Counted from the first letter of the stretch, positions 48,301 to 58,058 are shown. The stretch is 64,000 bases of DNA from Serinus canaria (GCF_022539315.1 NC_066315.1:122415874-122479873), one strand, 5' to 3'. Program-made: numbers and translations. The notes: generated by a model not told the origin, from the letters alone.

Positions 48301-51300
48301 AGCCTTATGAATTCTCCACAAACTCACAGCATCTCTGTATCTTGACATAATAAGTCTGGCAGTTTTCCACAGTTGCTTACTGGACTTTGTTTTCAGTAGT
48401 CTTCCATTTTCTCCTCTGTTGCTTGGAGAAGCAACTGTGACATGATTAAGCCAAAAGCAGCTGGGGAGATGTTTGCCCAAGTTCTCTCTGTTTATGCATT
48501 CTGCTAAGCACAAATAGATGGCTTTGGCACAGCTCTCAGATAATGATCTCTGCTGAAAGACAGTCAGTAAATGTTAGCTTGGCTTATAACCTCAATTGCC
48601 TACACAATTTCCAGATTTTATGAGTATGAGTGGGTGTGATGAGTGTGTTTCTTTCTACAGTCCTTCTTATTGCTCTAAAAAACTTGTTGTCTTCTGTTTT
48701 CCACCTTGCCCTTATGGCATTTGCTGCTCATACTAACCAGTCTTCCACAGGTGGCTGTTACATGTGTTTCCTTCCTAAGTGCTGTGTCTGTGACCTGGCA
48801 TTTCGTTTTTTAGCTTCATTGTATTCACATCTGGGGACAAATTTGTCAGAAGTTGTATTGAAGCAAAGAGGTGTACCAGGAAGTTTCATCATGGAAAAGT
48901 TAGGTTTGTCAGATTGGTCACTGAGAATTTTGGCCTTAATCATCTCAACTTCTGCCTTAGTACTGGGGCATGAGGGGGAAATACATTGGGTTCTGCTGAA
49001 ATACCTACGGAATTATACCAAAGCAGGGATAGAGATAAAAGCTATTAGTTATTTTCACTCTCACATGTCCTATGTGAGAGTGAAAATAACTAATACTGCA
49101 GTGACAGATTTTAAACATTAAAACATCCTATAATTTAGTCTATACAGATAAATGCAAGTAGAATTACTTTCTAAAATAGAACAACTTTTGAGCATTACCC
49201 TTCAGTAGGTTTAAATAGGATTTATTTCTTTTACTACATTTATGATTTAACCAGTAGAATGAAGCCTTAGTGTGAGATCTGGGATTCTGTTACATTGAAG
49301 TCAGACAGAGCTTATGCTGGAGGATAAGATGTTAGGCTCTTCTGAATTGTTAGTGAAACAATTTGCCGAGCAGTGTTGTGTGGGGTTATTAATAAGGGCA
49401 ATCTTTTAAATGGAATGTTAAGCAGTCTCCTTTCTTTTCTCCTTGACAAATATTAAAGAGCCTACACACATTATTTTGACCAGGTTAAATTTCAGGTTTT
49501 GCTGTAAGAGACAAGTTCCTACAGTTTGCACAAAGGGAAGCTGTAACTTCGGTGCTTTTTTAGGTATTACTTCAGTGTGTAACCTTCTATCTTTGTCCAG
49601 ATTCTTGTAATTCTGGATTTTCCAGAGACGTAATAGAAGAGAGGCTTAATAGTAGAACTGCAATTCTATTGTGCAATATCAAGGGTGAATTCTGTGTACC
49701 AAGTGATGGGACACCACTGCGTTCTGTGGAGCCGTGCTCGCTGTTCGTGCAGCGAACGGCAGGTGGCGCTGGCGCAGCGCGGGCCGGGCCGGGAGAGTTG
49801 GGTCCAGGGAGGGAGCTCGGAATCCTCCATCGCCTGTAAAGCTCGTGTGCCGCATCGCAGCAGCAGGCACTTTTACTATGTAAGGGCACAAGTGGAACTT
49901 CAACCTCCGACTTCAGTTATTGTAAGTTATTTTCACTGAGCAGTGTCCTTTTTTTTTTAATTTGAATTCTCCCATTCTGCTCCCCAAGTAAAGGACTACT
50001 GAGAGAGCACAGCACAGTATCATCAGCATAAGCTGTGTTAGTGCCAGTCAGGCTTACTTTGTATGTGTAGATCAGGATGTGTCAGCTGAGTCCTGCTGTG
50101 AGTTTTCTTTTTCTGCCTGGACACAGACAGTCCTTCCAGTATGAATGAAAGTGTTGCATAAGGACATCATTTCTGGGTCATACAGAAACAAGTAAGGAGT
50201 AGCATGTGACTATTGTAGTCAGTAGGAAAATCTTCATTCATTTGGGTGAAAATAGGTTTTTATCCTTTTGTTACTGGAGAACTGAGAAAAGGAAGATTAA
50301 TTCTATATAAGTTATCTGTCATTAGGCTTATAATTGGATGTCATGTTATGAACCCAAGTTAGATATGCATTTTATTACAGTATACAGGTTAGGGGTGTCT
50401 TACATTTCTTGAGGTTTATGGCTGTCAGAAGTAATCAGATGTTCAGGAGAAAAAGTTGGGTAGGTTCTTTCTAACCTAAGGGTAAGCAAACAGGTGAACT
50501 CCACACCCACATGCCAACTGTTTTGCCCATCAGAACCTGACACCGTTTGTGGCCAGACAGGGATCTTTTGTGTGTACAGATTGTCTGTACACGTTTCATT
50601 TAGGAACAGTTATGTATGTTTGTTTGTTTGTTTTAATGGGGCTTGGAAATTATATTTTTTATTATGGCAAATTAACCCTTAAAATTTATTTTTAATTTTT
50701 GTTTCATTTTGGGGATAAAACATACATTTTAATGTTAATGTTTCCCTCCTGGGAATCATATCTGCTAGTGACAGATCCACTACTATCTTACAGCTGAAAT
50801 GCAATATGAACAGCACACCAAATCAATAATAGTAAATTTTAAATTCCACTTACATGTTTGCCATAAAGCATTTGTAGCCTTTAAAAACATCTTTTTAAAG
50901 CAGTTTGTTCCTTTTATGAAGACCATAACTTACAGGGCTTTGTTCAATGAAATCAAGATATCTAAGTAGTTGTCTTCAAGATCTTTACATTTCAAAAGAT
51001 TTTTGTAATCATGGGGTTTTTTCATCAGAATGTGAAAGGGATGTCAACTTTGGGTTTTTGGTTTTGTTAAAGTGTGAAAAAATACTGTAGTGCTTTGTTT
51101 TGACAGTATTATTATGGCTTCTAGGATATTTCTTTGATGTCCTATTCAGTATGTGCCTGGAGTTCACAGATTAAGCTGATAATTTGTTAAAGTTCAAAAA
51201 TAACTAAGAAAATCCTGTTAGGTTGGAGTATGTACCTTACAGTGTCAAAGACCTCAGTCTTGCTTCTCAGTTTCTTGGGAGTATGTAAAGAGTATATATT

Positions 51301-51740
51301 GGGTCAAACAGGAGTTGATTAATTTGAACTAGACCATCTGTTTGGAAGGCTATTTGTGGGTTTTACTTTGTGGTGATAAAAATGCAGAATTTACCTTGAA
51401 GATCTGATTTTCTAATCTAAGTTGTGATTTCTGAAAAGCTACAGTTTTCCTTATGATGATGTGAGGGATTTTTTTTTTTTTTGGTTATTTTGTTGGTTGC
51501 TTTTTTTTAAATGTTTTTGAATTTTGATTTTTGGGTTTTTTTTTGTTTGGAAATGGTATCCATAATACTAAAAAAAAAGTATTAAAGTATTGGCTGTGTG
51601 TATAGTATTACCTATTTTGAATAGGATTTTTGTTGTTAAAACAAAGCTGTGTTTCTTTCAGGCTGTCCTCTATTCTGCCTTTACAAATTAAAAAAAAAAA
51701 GAAAAAGGAAAAATTTTTCATCTTGCTAATTCTAGAGTTG

Positions 51741-51779
<39 letters not shown>

Positions 51780-54700
51780 GTTTAACATTTTTAGTGCTTA
51801 AATTTATTATGACTTGTAGTTATGAGCCCCCTTTTCTAGATGTGTTGTATGAGGTCATGGAAGCTGTTCTTTAAAGAAACCAAATGTGAATATATTGTGC
51901 ATAATTTGAGAATATCTGGCATTAGTGTTTTGTTTGAAAAAGAATTTTAAAAAATGTATTGGAAACCTAATCCAGTGTCTATGAATCCATTCCTCATCAA
52001 AGCAAGAAGAAACCCTTTTGTTTGCTGGATAATTAAAGTCTGAGTTTTATTTTTTTGTTGTTGTTGTTGTTTTTAAGTCAATGGGATTTCTTTGGTAATA
52101 TAAGTATTGAATTTAGAGTATTTTTAATTTCTTTTTTTTTTGCATAACTTGAACAGCAATATAGCACTGTCCTTATGAGCACCCCTTTATATATTTTAAT
52201 AGTAAGATGGACCAGTTAGGCCCAGCACTGCTAACTGGGAGAGATGTACAAAGGTTTTATGACACTGATACAAAAACAGACAGTACCATCAAAAGGCCAG
52301 ATGAGTTGTTGCCTGTAAAGAAGTAAGTATTACAAATCAGTGTGGTTTATCTATTCTGCAGAAATGTTTCTCCTGAGGAGAAAAGCATGTCCTTGATGAA
52401 CATCAGCTTCCCAGCATGTCTTCCATATAAATGTTGTGGGAGAAGAGTAGATGATATCATTGGTATCAGAGTGAGGTAAACAGCTTCATAGGACAGGGAA
52501 GATGAAGGTTTCCCTCTGATTTGATTTCTTCTGTCAGTGCTTGAATACAGATTAGAAGTAACGAATTTGCATCTTGATTGCAGATTAAAAGTAATGAACT
52601 GGTGCCTTTTTAAACCCAAGATAAAACTGATTTGCGAAGTGCAAAGCTGAAGTAAGCATTTATGCCTGATAACTATACTGGTTTTTGACAAAGTAAAATT
52701 ATAATTTTATTCTCTTAAGGTCAAATATCTCTCTAACTCCTACATCTGTAAGGTAGCTGTGATGATCCAAAAATATGAGGAAGGCAGGCTTTGTAATGAG
52801 AGGTAAAGTCTTTGGTTAAGTCCAACTTACCTCAAATAAAGACTCCTGAATATTCAGAAATTTTATAAGATCTAAATTTGGAAGGAAGGTTATTCCAATT
52901 ATTCTAATCTTTTAAAAAGGAAATAGATACTAAATTGTAGTTAAACCTTTGTTATATTTTGGAATATGCCAAATTCAAATAGGCTGTGTTTTAATATTCT
53001 AAAAGAGAAATAAGTAATGGATTATGTGGGACATACATGGAATGTATTGCTTTGCCTATTAGAAATGTGCCTGAATCTCTTAATGCTGTAACCAAAGCTG
53101 CAGTATCTTTGCGACAGGGACTTTGGTTTTGAAGAATCAAAGGGAATGAAAGGAATGGGAGCTCTTTTTAGACAAACAGAATTTCTTTGTTTTTATTTGC
53201 TCCTTTGCATGTTTGGTTAGAGTTACAAATCCTGTGAACCATCAAAAATTAGCTCAGTTTTTCATTTTGTGATACATTATTAAGATGTTGAAAATTTAGC
53301 TTGGTGGATTACTGCAATTGCTTAAAACAGGCCCTATCCATAGAGCAGTGATTTGATTTTTTTCTTCTCGAGAAAAATTTTTTAAAAGTTATAGGCTTTA
53401 TATACTTCCTCTGCTCTCCAGACAATCCTGTTGTTACTCAAGTATCTACTAAGTTCAAGAATTAAATCTGCCTTACTGGCAGTAAGTTATTCAGTGTATT
53501 GCAGGCCAACAGTGTTCAGCAAGTGTGAATAGTTCCTAAACTTTCTTAAATTGAGCACAGCAGCGTGTATGGTTGCAGTTCATGGCAAAGGTTTCTGGAC
53601 TTTGGGACGCATGCCATTAGTCAGCAGAAAGTTATTTATGACTTTGCACAGAACTATGAGCTGTTGTGGGTAACAGTGGCAGCTGTCAAGGATATCTGAA
53701 AACACTGTCTAAGAAGCAAGATTTATATATCAGTGTTTTGTGATAGAATTCAACCAAATCATACATGCATGCATAGAAAAATAAAAGTTTCTTTTATTTT
53801 CAGATTTTTATTTTGCAAGCAATGGTAATTCAACTAGGTGTACATGAGCTGCTTTAAGAAGAAAAGTCACTTTCAATCATATTTCTTTTAAAACAGAGAG
53901 TGGATAATAAATTTCTTTAGAGTATGTCTTGATTTTAAGAATTCCAGCTGGTGTTCATCCACAGCCTCATCTGCTGTCAGGCTCTACTCCATGTGATACA
54001 ATGTAGAGCAGGGATTTGTATAGCTTTTCAAAAACAAAACACAGAACCCAACCAAACAGGAAAAACAACAGAAGTGGACAAGGATATAGAGAATGCAGAC
54101 ATGGGGCAGATCAGAAAAAAACAAGCTGTGGTGGGACAAGTTGAAATAACCAAAAATATCTAACTTTGTTGGAAGGCATCTGTCTCTAGAATCGAGACAG
54201 AGATCTCCTTTGCTGCTTAAGGATGCAATTTCAAGATTTATCACCAAACATACATAAAACCTGATGCTAATTGTGTGTCTAGATTTAGGCTGAGTAAAGT
54301 TGTAGACAATAGCAGTCTACTCCTTGTGTTCATTTACTCATGAAAAATGTCAGAAATCACTGAATAGGTAAGGTTGGAAGGGAAGTTTCTGAAAACATAT
54401 TTAAGGTTCTTCTATATTTCTAGAAAACTAGTTGTGGAAAAAGACTGCAGAAATATGCAGAAAGCTGGTTCTATACATCTTGGAATGAAGATGTCCTGTT
54501 CAACCTTTAATGAGTCATGTTTTATCTGTTCATGAGACTTTGCCTCCTTTTTATACAGGGTGGACTGTGCACTTTGAATGTGGCTTTTCAGTATTTCGAT
54601 GTTCTCCCCTCCCCAGCTCAGTCAGTGGCCTGAATGCTGTATAAATGCACTTGTTTCTCTGAAATTTCTTTAGTATACACTTAGTACAAAAGCACCATGT

Positions 54701-57700
54701 GAATTTTCTGAGTACTTAATGAGATAAGGGTGTTTCTTACAGTTGAAATATAGGGAAGAATAGTGAACTGGTTTTCACATCAATTTATTTCAAATATCCA
54801 GGACTCCTAACATGATGTTCAAAACTGATTCAAAGTACACTCTGAAGAGACTTCAATTTAAGAAATTAATGCTTTTAGTTTTGAAGAAGTAGTATGTTGG
54901 TCCCAAGGTGAAAATGCAGAGAAAACTGAGTCAGTAATAATTTTGAATTTTTGTTTTTCAATTACTTTAAGCTGTCTAAACAGGAATTGAGACACAATTC
55001 TATTCTTAACTTCATTGCATGATCATCCCTGATCCATGATGATCCCATAATGTTTTTGTGTGTGCAGCTGAATGTTTTTGTGTGTGCAGCTGATTTTTTC
55101 TTTTTATGCTTTTCTGTCATCCATAACAGGTAAAGTAACAGTAAAGTCCAGTATGTTCTTTCTTCTATAGAGCTCTAATGAGTTTTACTCAGTTATAAGC
55201 AAAGGTCTTTCTTCACTGTATAATGAGATGGGAAGGAAAATAGCACAAGATGAGTATTTAGCATCTGTACATCATGGCAGTGTAATTTAGGTTACATTTA
55301 GAACTTTTATTTGAGAATTCTGTAACTTCTGAAGGGCTAACATAACTTCTAGTAAGTTTCAATTCTGATATAACTGATGCAGTGCTTTTCTGTCTGTACA
55401 GTATTTTTTTCAATTAAATCCTTCTTTAGAATCTTCTTGCAAAATAAGGGGCAGACAGGAAAACTAATGGAGAAGGTTAGTGTTCTGCCCAGTGATCCAT
55501 AATCTCTGATCATTCCACTCTACCTGTTGCAAGTAGAAGCTGTTCTTGTTAAACTTGAATGCTTCAGTTAGATATAATTTCAGTTTAAATAATCTTGCAT
55601 TTACTTGCTGATTTCTACCTTTGTGCTTAATTATTTTATCACTTCTCCACTGGTTGAAGTGATAGAAGGAGCTGAAAAGCCATATTTGTTCCATGTGCAT
55701 GACATGAAGGGAGAAATGTTTTATGCAGCATGTCTGTAATTCAGGAGTTATTACATGTTCCTCAGTTGTGTCAGTTGCATTTGAAGTTACTGGAGTGTAA
55801 ACCACATTTCCTTATATGTGGTTTGAGAACCAAACCAAGTCCAGACAGTTTATAATTTTTAAAGGAGCAGTTAGGTTTATCTGAAGGGCCTAAATGGTCT
55901 CTTGGTTACTAATTTTTTTTAATGGAGTCTTATTTTAATTTTTTTTAATGTCCTTGAGTGAGTCCCAACTTAAATTTCATTTATGCATTGGTGTTCAAGA
56001 ATGAGAACAGAAAAACTTGATCATGCAAAAGATGTCATAGTCTGAAGATTTGCCAAAGAAGAAGAAATCCCAGTGAATGGTAATTCTTTTGATCAATGAT
56101 GAAAACCTCTGTCCTTTATCACTAATGATAAAACTATTCCCCTTTCAATTTATTTTTCTTAGCGCTGCTCATATTTTTTCAGGGTATTCTGATGTTTCTC
56201 TATTCATCAAAACCAACAGCAAGATGTTCTCAGTGTTTGGGATGTGCTGATCATTGTATACTGACTTTTTATAATACTCATGAGTCCTGAAGGAAGCAGT
56301 TTCCATATTTGTGTGGTCATAGTATTCACTCCAACCTCAGGAACACTGTGACAGTTTAGGAAAAAATTAGGCCTTAATGCACTTTAGGCCTTAGTGCACT
56401 TTTAGTGCACTCGATGCACTTTCTTTCTTCTCCTTCTATTTATATTCATAAATGTAATTGTGCTTTGAAGAAAAAATATTTACAGCATTATCTAAGAAGA
56501 AAAATAGTCTTGTTCACTCACTTCATATTGGTCACAAAGTATTGAACATATGGTATCCTTTCTACAGATCTTAAACTATTAAAACCTGCAGTCATCTGCT
56601 CTCTATTTTCCTAAAAGACCTGCCAGTCCCAAAAAGTGACTTAAAATTTGTCAAGGTAGATATTAGAATGTACTGAGCAATCAATAATGCAGTATCTACC
56701 TGTTAGGATGTGAGATGTGAACAGGAAGCTCCTCTGTCCGCTGTTGGTAGGAAATGAGTTATTTTTCATATTTTTCATTTTTCATACAGTTAACTAGTGT
56801 GTAGATTGATGCACTTTAATATGTGTGTGTCTATATATATATTTGAAAATGCATATTCTTGTATGTATTTCTCTGTGTGTGTATAAAGCATTAGATATTT
56901 CTTCTCTTTTAGAAGCACAACAAAAACTCGGACATCAACGCCTCCTAGTGTGGCAAGAACCATGAGCACGGGTGCTTTGACAAACAGAAGAAAAACTAGC
57001 AATTCAGACATTCACTTAAGGTAGCTTTCAACTTTGTGGACTTTGTCATTGATAGAGCCTTCATTAAAGGGGTTTACCTACCACAAAAGAAGTTAAGGAA
57101 TGTATTATTCTCTGCAGTTAATAGATTATCAATATTATTTGGCTTGTATAAGGTGCTCAATATATTTTGCATGTTTATCATGTGACAGCATACCTTTGTC
57201 ATCAGCTGTCTCAGATGTGTACAGAAGACCCTGTTGGTAATATCAAAAACTGCTTGGGAGCTGTTGAAATAATAGCGAAATATTATTTCAGTAGAAACTG
57301 AATTGAATCTGCATGCTAAGCACACAGATTGTCTTGCCCTTTTATAAAGGGTAGGATGAAAATTGTATTGCTGGTTTAGCCTTCCTTTTTTGACAAGCTA
57401 AGTTTTAGGTTTTCAAACACTCCAGTTAATCTGAGTAGTCAATGAAATATTTGATCTTTCTCCTCAAACTCTGGTGGGTTTTATTTTCTTGCAGGGAAGG
57501 TTGGTATCTGGAGATATGTATGGGAGCCTGGGTAGCGTTGTATATAAAATATACCACTGTATATAGGAAGTGAAGGAATTAAAATGACAGTAACAATAGC
57601 TATATTCATTAAAAGGATTAGTCTAATTTTGCATTGTTATACTGAACTGACTACAGAGAATGTTCTTCATCTGGGAATTTTCAGGTCTGATGGGAAAACT

Positions 57701-57871
57701 GGGTATGACAATGGAGACTGCCCATCCTCAGTGAATGGAGGAAGTACAAAAAGCAGTGAAGGAATTTCATCTGTTCAGTTATCCAAGTTCTGCCATGAGT
57801 GTGGAACAAAGTATCCAGTGGAATGGGCGAAGTTCTGCTGTGAGTGTGGAATTCGAAGAATGGTTGTGTGA
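28376..57871 (+). CDS. ZC2HC1A: ZC2HC1A (FAM164A) complete spliced locus, ten coding exons
   Basis: Encodes zinc finger C2HC-type containing protein 1A, whose molecular function is poorly known; family membership is clear but no enzymatic role is established. Ten exons join in phase with canonical GT/AG sites: 28376-28391, 39874-39947, 40663-40779, 40981-41116, 44125-44273, 45078-45177, 45870-45978, 52203-52322, 56913-57020 and 57685-57871. The model is 371 residues with exon 8 or 331 without; the human protein is about 325 as I recall. In the 371 numbering it has two C-x2-C-x11-H-x3-C fingers (C18, C21, H33, C37 and C119, C122, H134, C138), a proline run in [12 protein letters not shown] before finger 2, a Ser/Pro-rich disordered middle, and a C-terminal C-x2-C/C-x2-C ribbon-like motif (C346, C349, C361, C364). 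All predicted metal ligands are present, so the gene appears intact. The start MEGLE matches the mammalian N-terminus. Confidence 0.95.
28963..28990. repeat. Perfect 10-bp inverted repeat near the island edge
   Basis: ATAACATCAT (28,963-28,972) and ATGATGTTAT (28,981-28,990) are exact reverse complements around an 8-nt spacer. The inner CATCGATG is itself palindromic. It lies just beyond the CpG island in intron 1. Confidence 0.85.
30291..30319. repeat. (AAT)n microsatellite
   Basis: About ten uninterrupted AAT units in ZC2HC1A intron 1, likely length-polymorphic. Confidence 0.95.
33545..34190 (+). mobile_element. CR1 LINE internal fragment, endonuclease region (forward)
   Basis: The fragment shows the order of the CR1 ORF2 endonuclease domain: 'ggtaggacagctcacaggactgcagtgctg', 'ctctatatgggagag'-like text (CCTTTATATGGGAGAGCAGTG) and near the end a frame reading [15 protein letters not shown] (from 34,053). 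CR1 endonucleases normally carry SDH there; here the His codon has become Cys (TGT at 34,059-34,061). Frameshifts and stops are present, so it is dead. The 3' half of the element is absent from this spot. Confidence 0.8.
35128..35170. repeat. 22-bp tandem duplication
   Basis: The unit TTTAAAAAATTAATGCTCTA plus A occurs twice, at 35,128-35,148 and 35,150-35,170, one base apart. It lies directly before a CR1 3' end, so it may mark a disturbed insertion junction. Confidence 0.9.
35180..35302 (+). mobile_element. CR1 LINE 3' end (forward)
   Basis: Contains 'ggatctgtgcaacctggtctacttgaaggtgttccttcccacaggaggg', 'ggaactagttgatcttcaaggtccccttcaaacccaaaccattc' and the tail CATGATTCTGTG, the canonical CR1 3' terminus in + orientation. 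Severely 5'-truncated (about 120 bases). Confidence 0.88.
39874..39947 (+). CDS. ZC2HC1A: ZC2HC1A coding exon 2 (first half of zinc finger 1)
   Basis: Two bases complete Gly6, then 24 codons run to Leu30 ([20 protein letters not shown], then PAAL). It carries the C18-x2-C21 ligands of finger 1; the His and the last Cys lie in exon 3, so the finger is split by an intron. The donor is GTAAGT at 39,948. Confidence 0.94.
40663..40779 (+). CDS. ZC2HC1A: ZC2HC1A coding exon 3 (end of finger 1)
   Basis: 39 full codons, phase 0 at both ends, after acceptor TTCTTACAG. It starts KKHGPICQK, giving ligands H33 and C37, followed by a very basic [12 protein letters not shown] stretch that could be a nuclear localisation or nucleic-acid-binding region (inference). 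It ends KPLKPR before GTATGT. Confidence 0.96.
40981..41116 (+). CDS. ZC2HC1A: ZC2HC1A coding exon 4 (basic/proline linker)
   Basis: 45 codons plus one base, after acceptor GCCTCTTAG. It reads [20 protein letters not shown], then [14 protein letters not shown] and six prolines before SYDP. This linker is strongly conserved in the family. The preceding intron is only 201 bases. The donor is GTATGT at 41,117. Confidence 0.96.
41117..44124 (+). other. ZC2HC1A: ZC2HC1A intron 4
   Basis: A 3.0 kb AT-rich intron. It contains a 15-bp direct repeat (GATGCATTCATTCTA at 41,914 and 41,941) and an (AAAT)n run at about 42,946-42,962. No other gene or element is recognised. Confidence 0.85.
44125..44273 (+). 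CDS. ZC2HC1A: ZC2HC1A coding exon 5 (zinc finger 2)
   Basis: Two bases complete Asp115, then 49 codons. It contains the whole second C2HC finger: C119-x2-C122-x11-H134-x3-C138, with the core [16 protein letters not shown]. It is followed by [20 protein letters not shown]. The donor is GTGAGC after CAG. Confidence 0.96.
45078..45177 (+). CDS. ZC2HC1A: ZC2HC1A coding exon 6 (Ser/Pro-rich)
   Basis: 33 codons plus one base, after acceptor TTGTTACAG. It reads [20 protein letters not shown], then [13 protein letters not shown]. Low-complexity, Ser/Pro-rich and probably disordered; the RLPQPSG.SKTVVG core is shared with mammals from memory. The donor is GTATGA, a little weaker than the others. Confidence 0.94.
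45633..45684. repeat. 17-bp inverted repeat (hairpin) in intron 6
   Basis: GTAATTGAGATACAGTA (45,633-45,649) and TACTGTATCTCGATTAC (45,668-45,684) pair over 17 positions with a single G.U wobble and an 18-nt loop. It has the size of a short pre-miRNA-like hairpin, but expression is unknown. Confidence 0.85.
45870..45978 (+). CDS. ZC2HC1A: ZC2HC1A coding exon 7 (Ser-rich)
   Basis: Two bases complete Gly198, then 35 codons ([20 protein letters not shown], then [15 protein letters not shown]), then two bases of a Gly codon. Placing the donor at GTGAGT (45,979) keeps the frame into either exon 8 or exon 9. A longer reading frame in another phase (45,777-45,965) is a shadow. Confidence 0.93.
49043..49095. 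repeat. Perfect 24-bp inverted repeat with a 5-nt loop
   Basis: The left arm 49,043-49,066 begins TATTAGTTATTTTC and ends TCTCACAT. The right arm 49,072-49,095 is its exact reverse complement, starting ATGTGAGAG. The loop is GTCCT (49,067-49,071). There is no mismatch in 24 pairs. It sits in intron 7. Confidence 0.97.
49720..49870. promoter_or_regulatory. Isolated CpG-rich patch in intron 7
   Basis: About 150 bases with many CpG dinucleotides inside an AT-rich intron, including GCAGCGCGGGCCGGGCCGGG. It contains a CTCF-like motif. It could be an intronic enhancer or insulator, a minor alternative promoter, or an inserted GC-rich fragment. Open frames across it on both strands reflect base composition. 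Confidence 0.45.
49756..49769 (+). promoter_or_regulatory. Candidate CTCF binding motif
   Basis: ACGGCAGGTGGCGC matches the core CCASYAGRKGGCRS at 12 of 14 positions, with all positions of the right-hand AGRKGGCRS core matched. It lies inside the CpG-rich intronic patch, in a better context than the other weak match in the window. Confidence 0.4.
51741..51779. repeat. Compound (CA)n(TA)n microsatellite
   Basis: About ten CA units followed by about nine TA units, roughly 420 bases upstream of the candidate cassette exon 8. CA repeats in transcripts can bind hnRNP L and influence splicing (established knowledge); any such effect here is inference. Confidence 0.95.
52203..52322 (+). CDS. ZC2HC1A: ZC2HC1A candidate cassette exon 8 (120 nt, in frame)
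   Basis: Flanked by acceptor TTTTAATAG and a strong donor AA/GTAAGT. Exon 7 ends with GG and exon 9 begins with A, so this block of exactly 120 nt adds 40 codons without changing frame. It is open in the required phase: [20 protein letters not shown], then [19 protein letters not shown]. Skipping it gives a 331-residue protein, close to mammalian length; including it gives 371. I do not recall these residues in the human protein, so it may be an alternative or lineage-specific exon. The acceptor is modest and the donor good, as is common for regulated exons. Confidence 0.65.
55049..55092. repeat. 22-bp perfect tandem duplication
   Basis: Two adjacent identical 22-base units, each containing AATGTTTTTGTGTGTGCAG and ending in CTG. 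A recent slippage or duplication event in intron 8. Confidence 0.95.
56370..56421. repeat. Short degenerate repeat cluster
   Basis: GGCCTTAATGCACTTT, GGCCTTAGTGCACTTT, TAGTGCACTCG and ATGCACTTTC follow one another, giving four GTGCACT/ATGCACT cores in about 50 bases. Confidence 0.75.
56913..57020 (+). CDS. ZC2HC1A: ZC2HC1A coding exon 9
   Basis: Follows acceptor CTCTTTTAG. One base completes the split codon (Lys after exon 8, Gly if exon 8 is skipped), then 35 codons [20 protein letters not shown], then [15 protein letters not shown], then two bases of Arg. The TPPS.AR and LTN.RKT motifs match the mammalian protein from memory. The donor is AAG/GTAGCT. Confidence 0.93.
57685..57871 (+). CDS. 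ZC2HC1A: ZC2HC1A terminal coding exon 10 (C-terminal CxxC ribbon)
   Basis: After acceptor AATTTTCAG, one base completes Arg310, then 61 codons and TGA at 57,869-57,871. It ends with the highly conserved [20 protein letters not shown] followed by GIRRMVV (human ends GIRRMIL, from memory). Two C-x2-C pairs (C346/C349 and C361/C364) are likely metal ligands. The upstream continuation of the frame to 57,584 is intronic. Confidence 0.97.
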
Positions 57872-58050
57872 ACACATTCTTTAAAGCAGAAAAAAACCAA
57901 GAAATCAGAGCATCTGCTATGTACTCTTGCATGGAAAGCTTGAGTACTCCATCCAGTTAGACTTCATGCTACAAAAGTCAAAAGATCACTTTGTAATTTT
58001 CTGAGTGCAATCTTCTGGTTACACAGTTATTTATAAACAATGATATATAC

Positions 58051-58058
58051 TGTATATA
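58051..58058 (+). promoter_or_regulatory. Pumilio response element candidate
   Basis: TGTATATA fits the PUF-family consensus UGUANAUA and lies 180 bases after the ZC2HC1A stop codon, where such elements control mRNA stability. It is a single short motif in AT-rich DNA, so chance occurrence is possible. Confidence 0.35.

Larger units (their letters stand above)
45979..52202 (+). other. ZC2HC1A: ZC2HC1A intron 7
   Basis: A 6.2 kb intron (10.9 kb if exon 8 is skipped). It holds a 163-codon open frame of unknown meaning (48,630-49,121), a perfect 24-bp hairpin (49,043-49,095), a CpG-rich patch with a CTCF-like site (49,720-49,870), a compound (CA)n(TA)n microsatellite (51,741) and long T runs near 51,470. 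No CR1 copy is recognised. Confidence 0.85.
52323..56912 (+). other. ZC2HC1A: ZC2HC1A intron 8
   Basis: A 4.6 kb AT-rich intron with a perfect 22-bp tandem duplication at 55,049-55,092 and a cluster of TAGTGCACTTT-like repeats at 56,370-56,421. No retrotransposon or nested gene was recognised. Confidence 0.85.
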
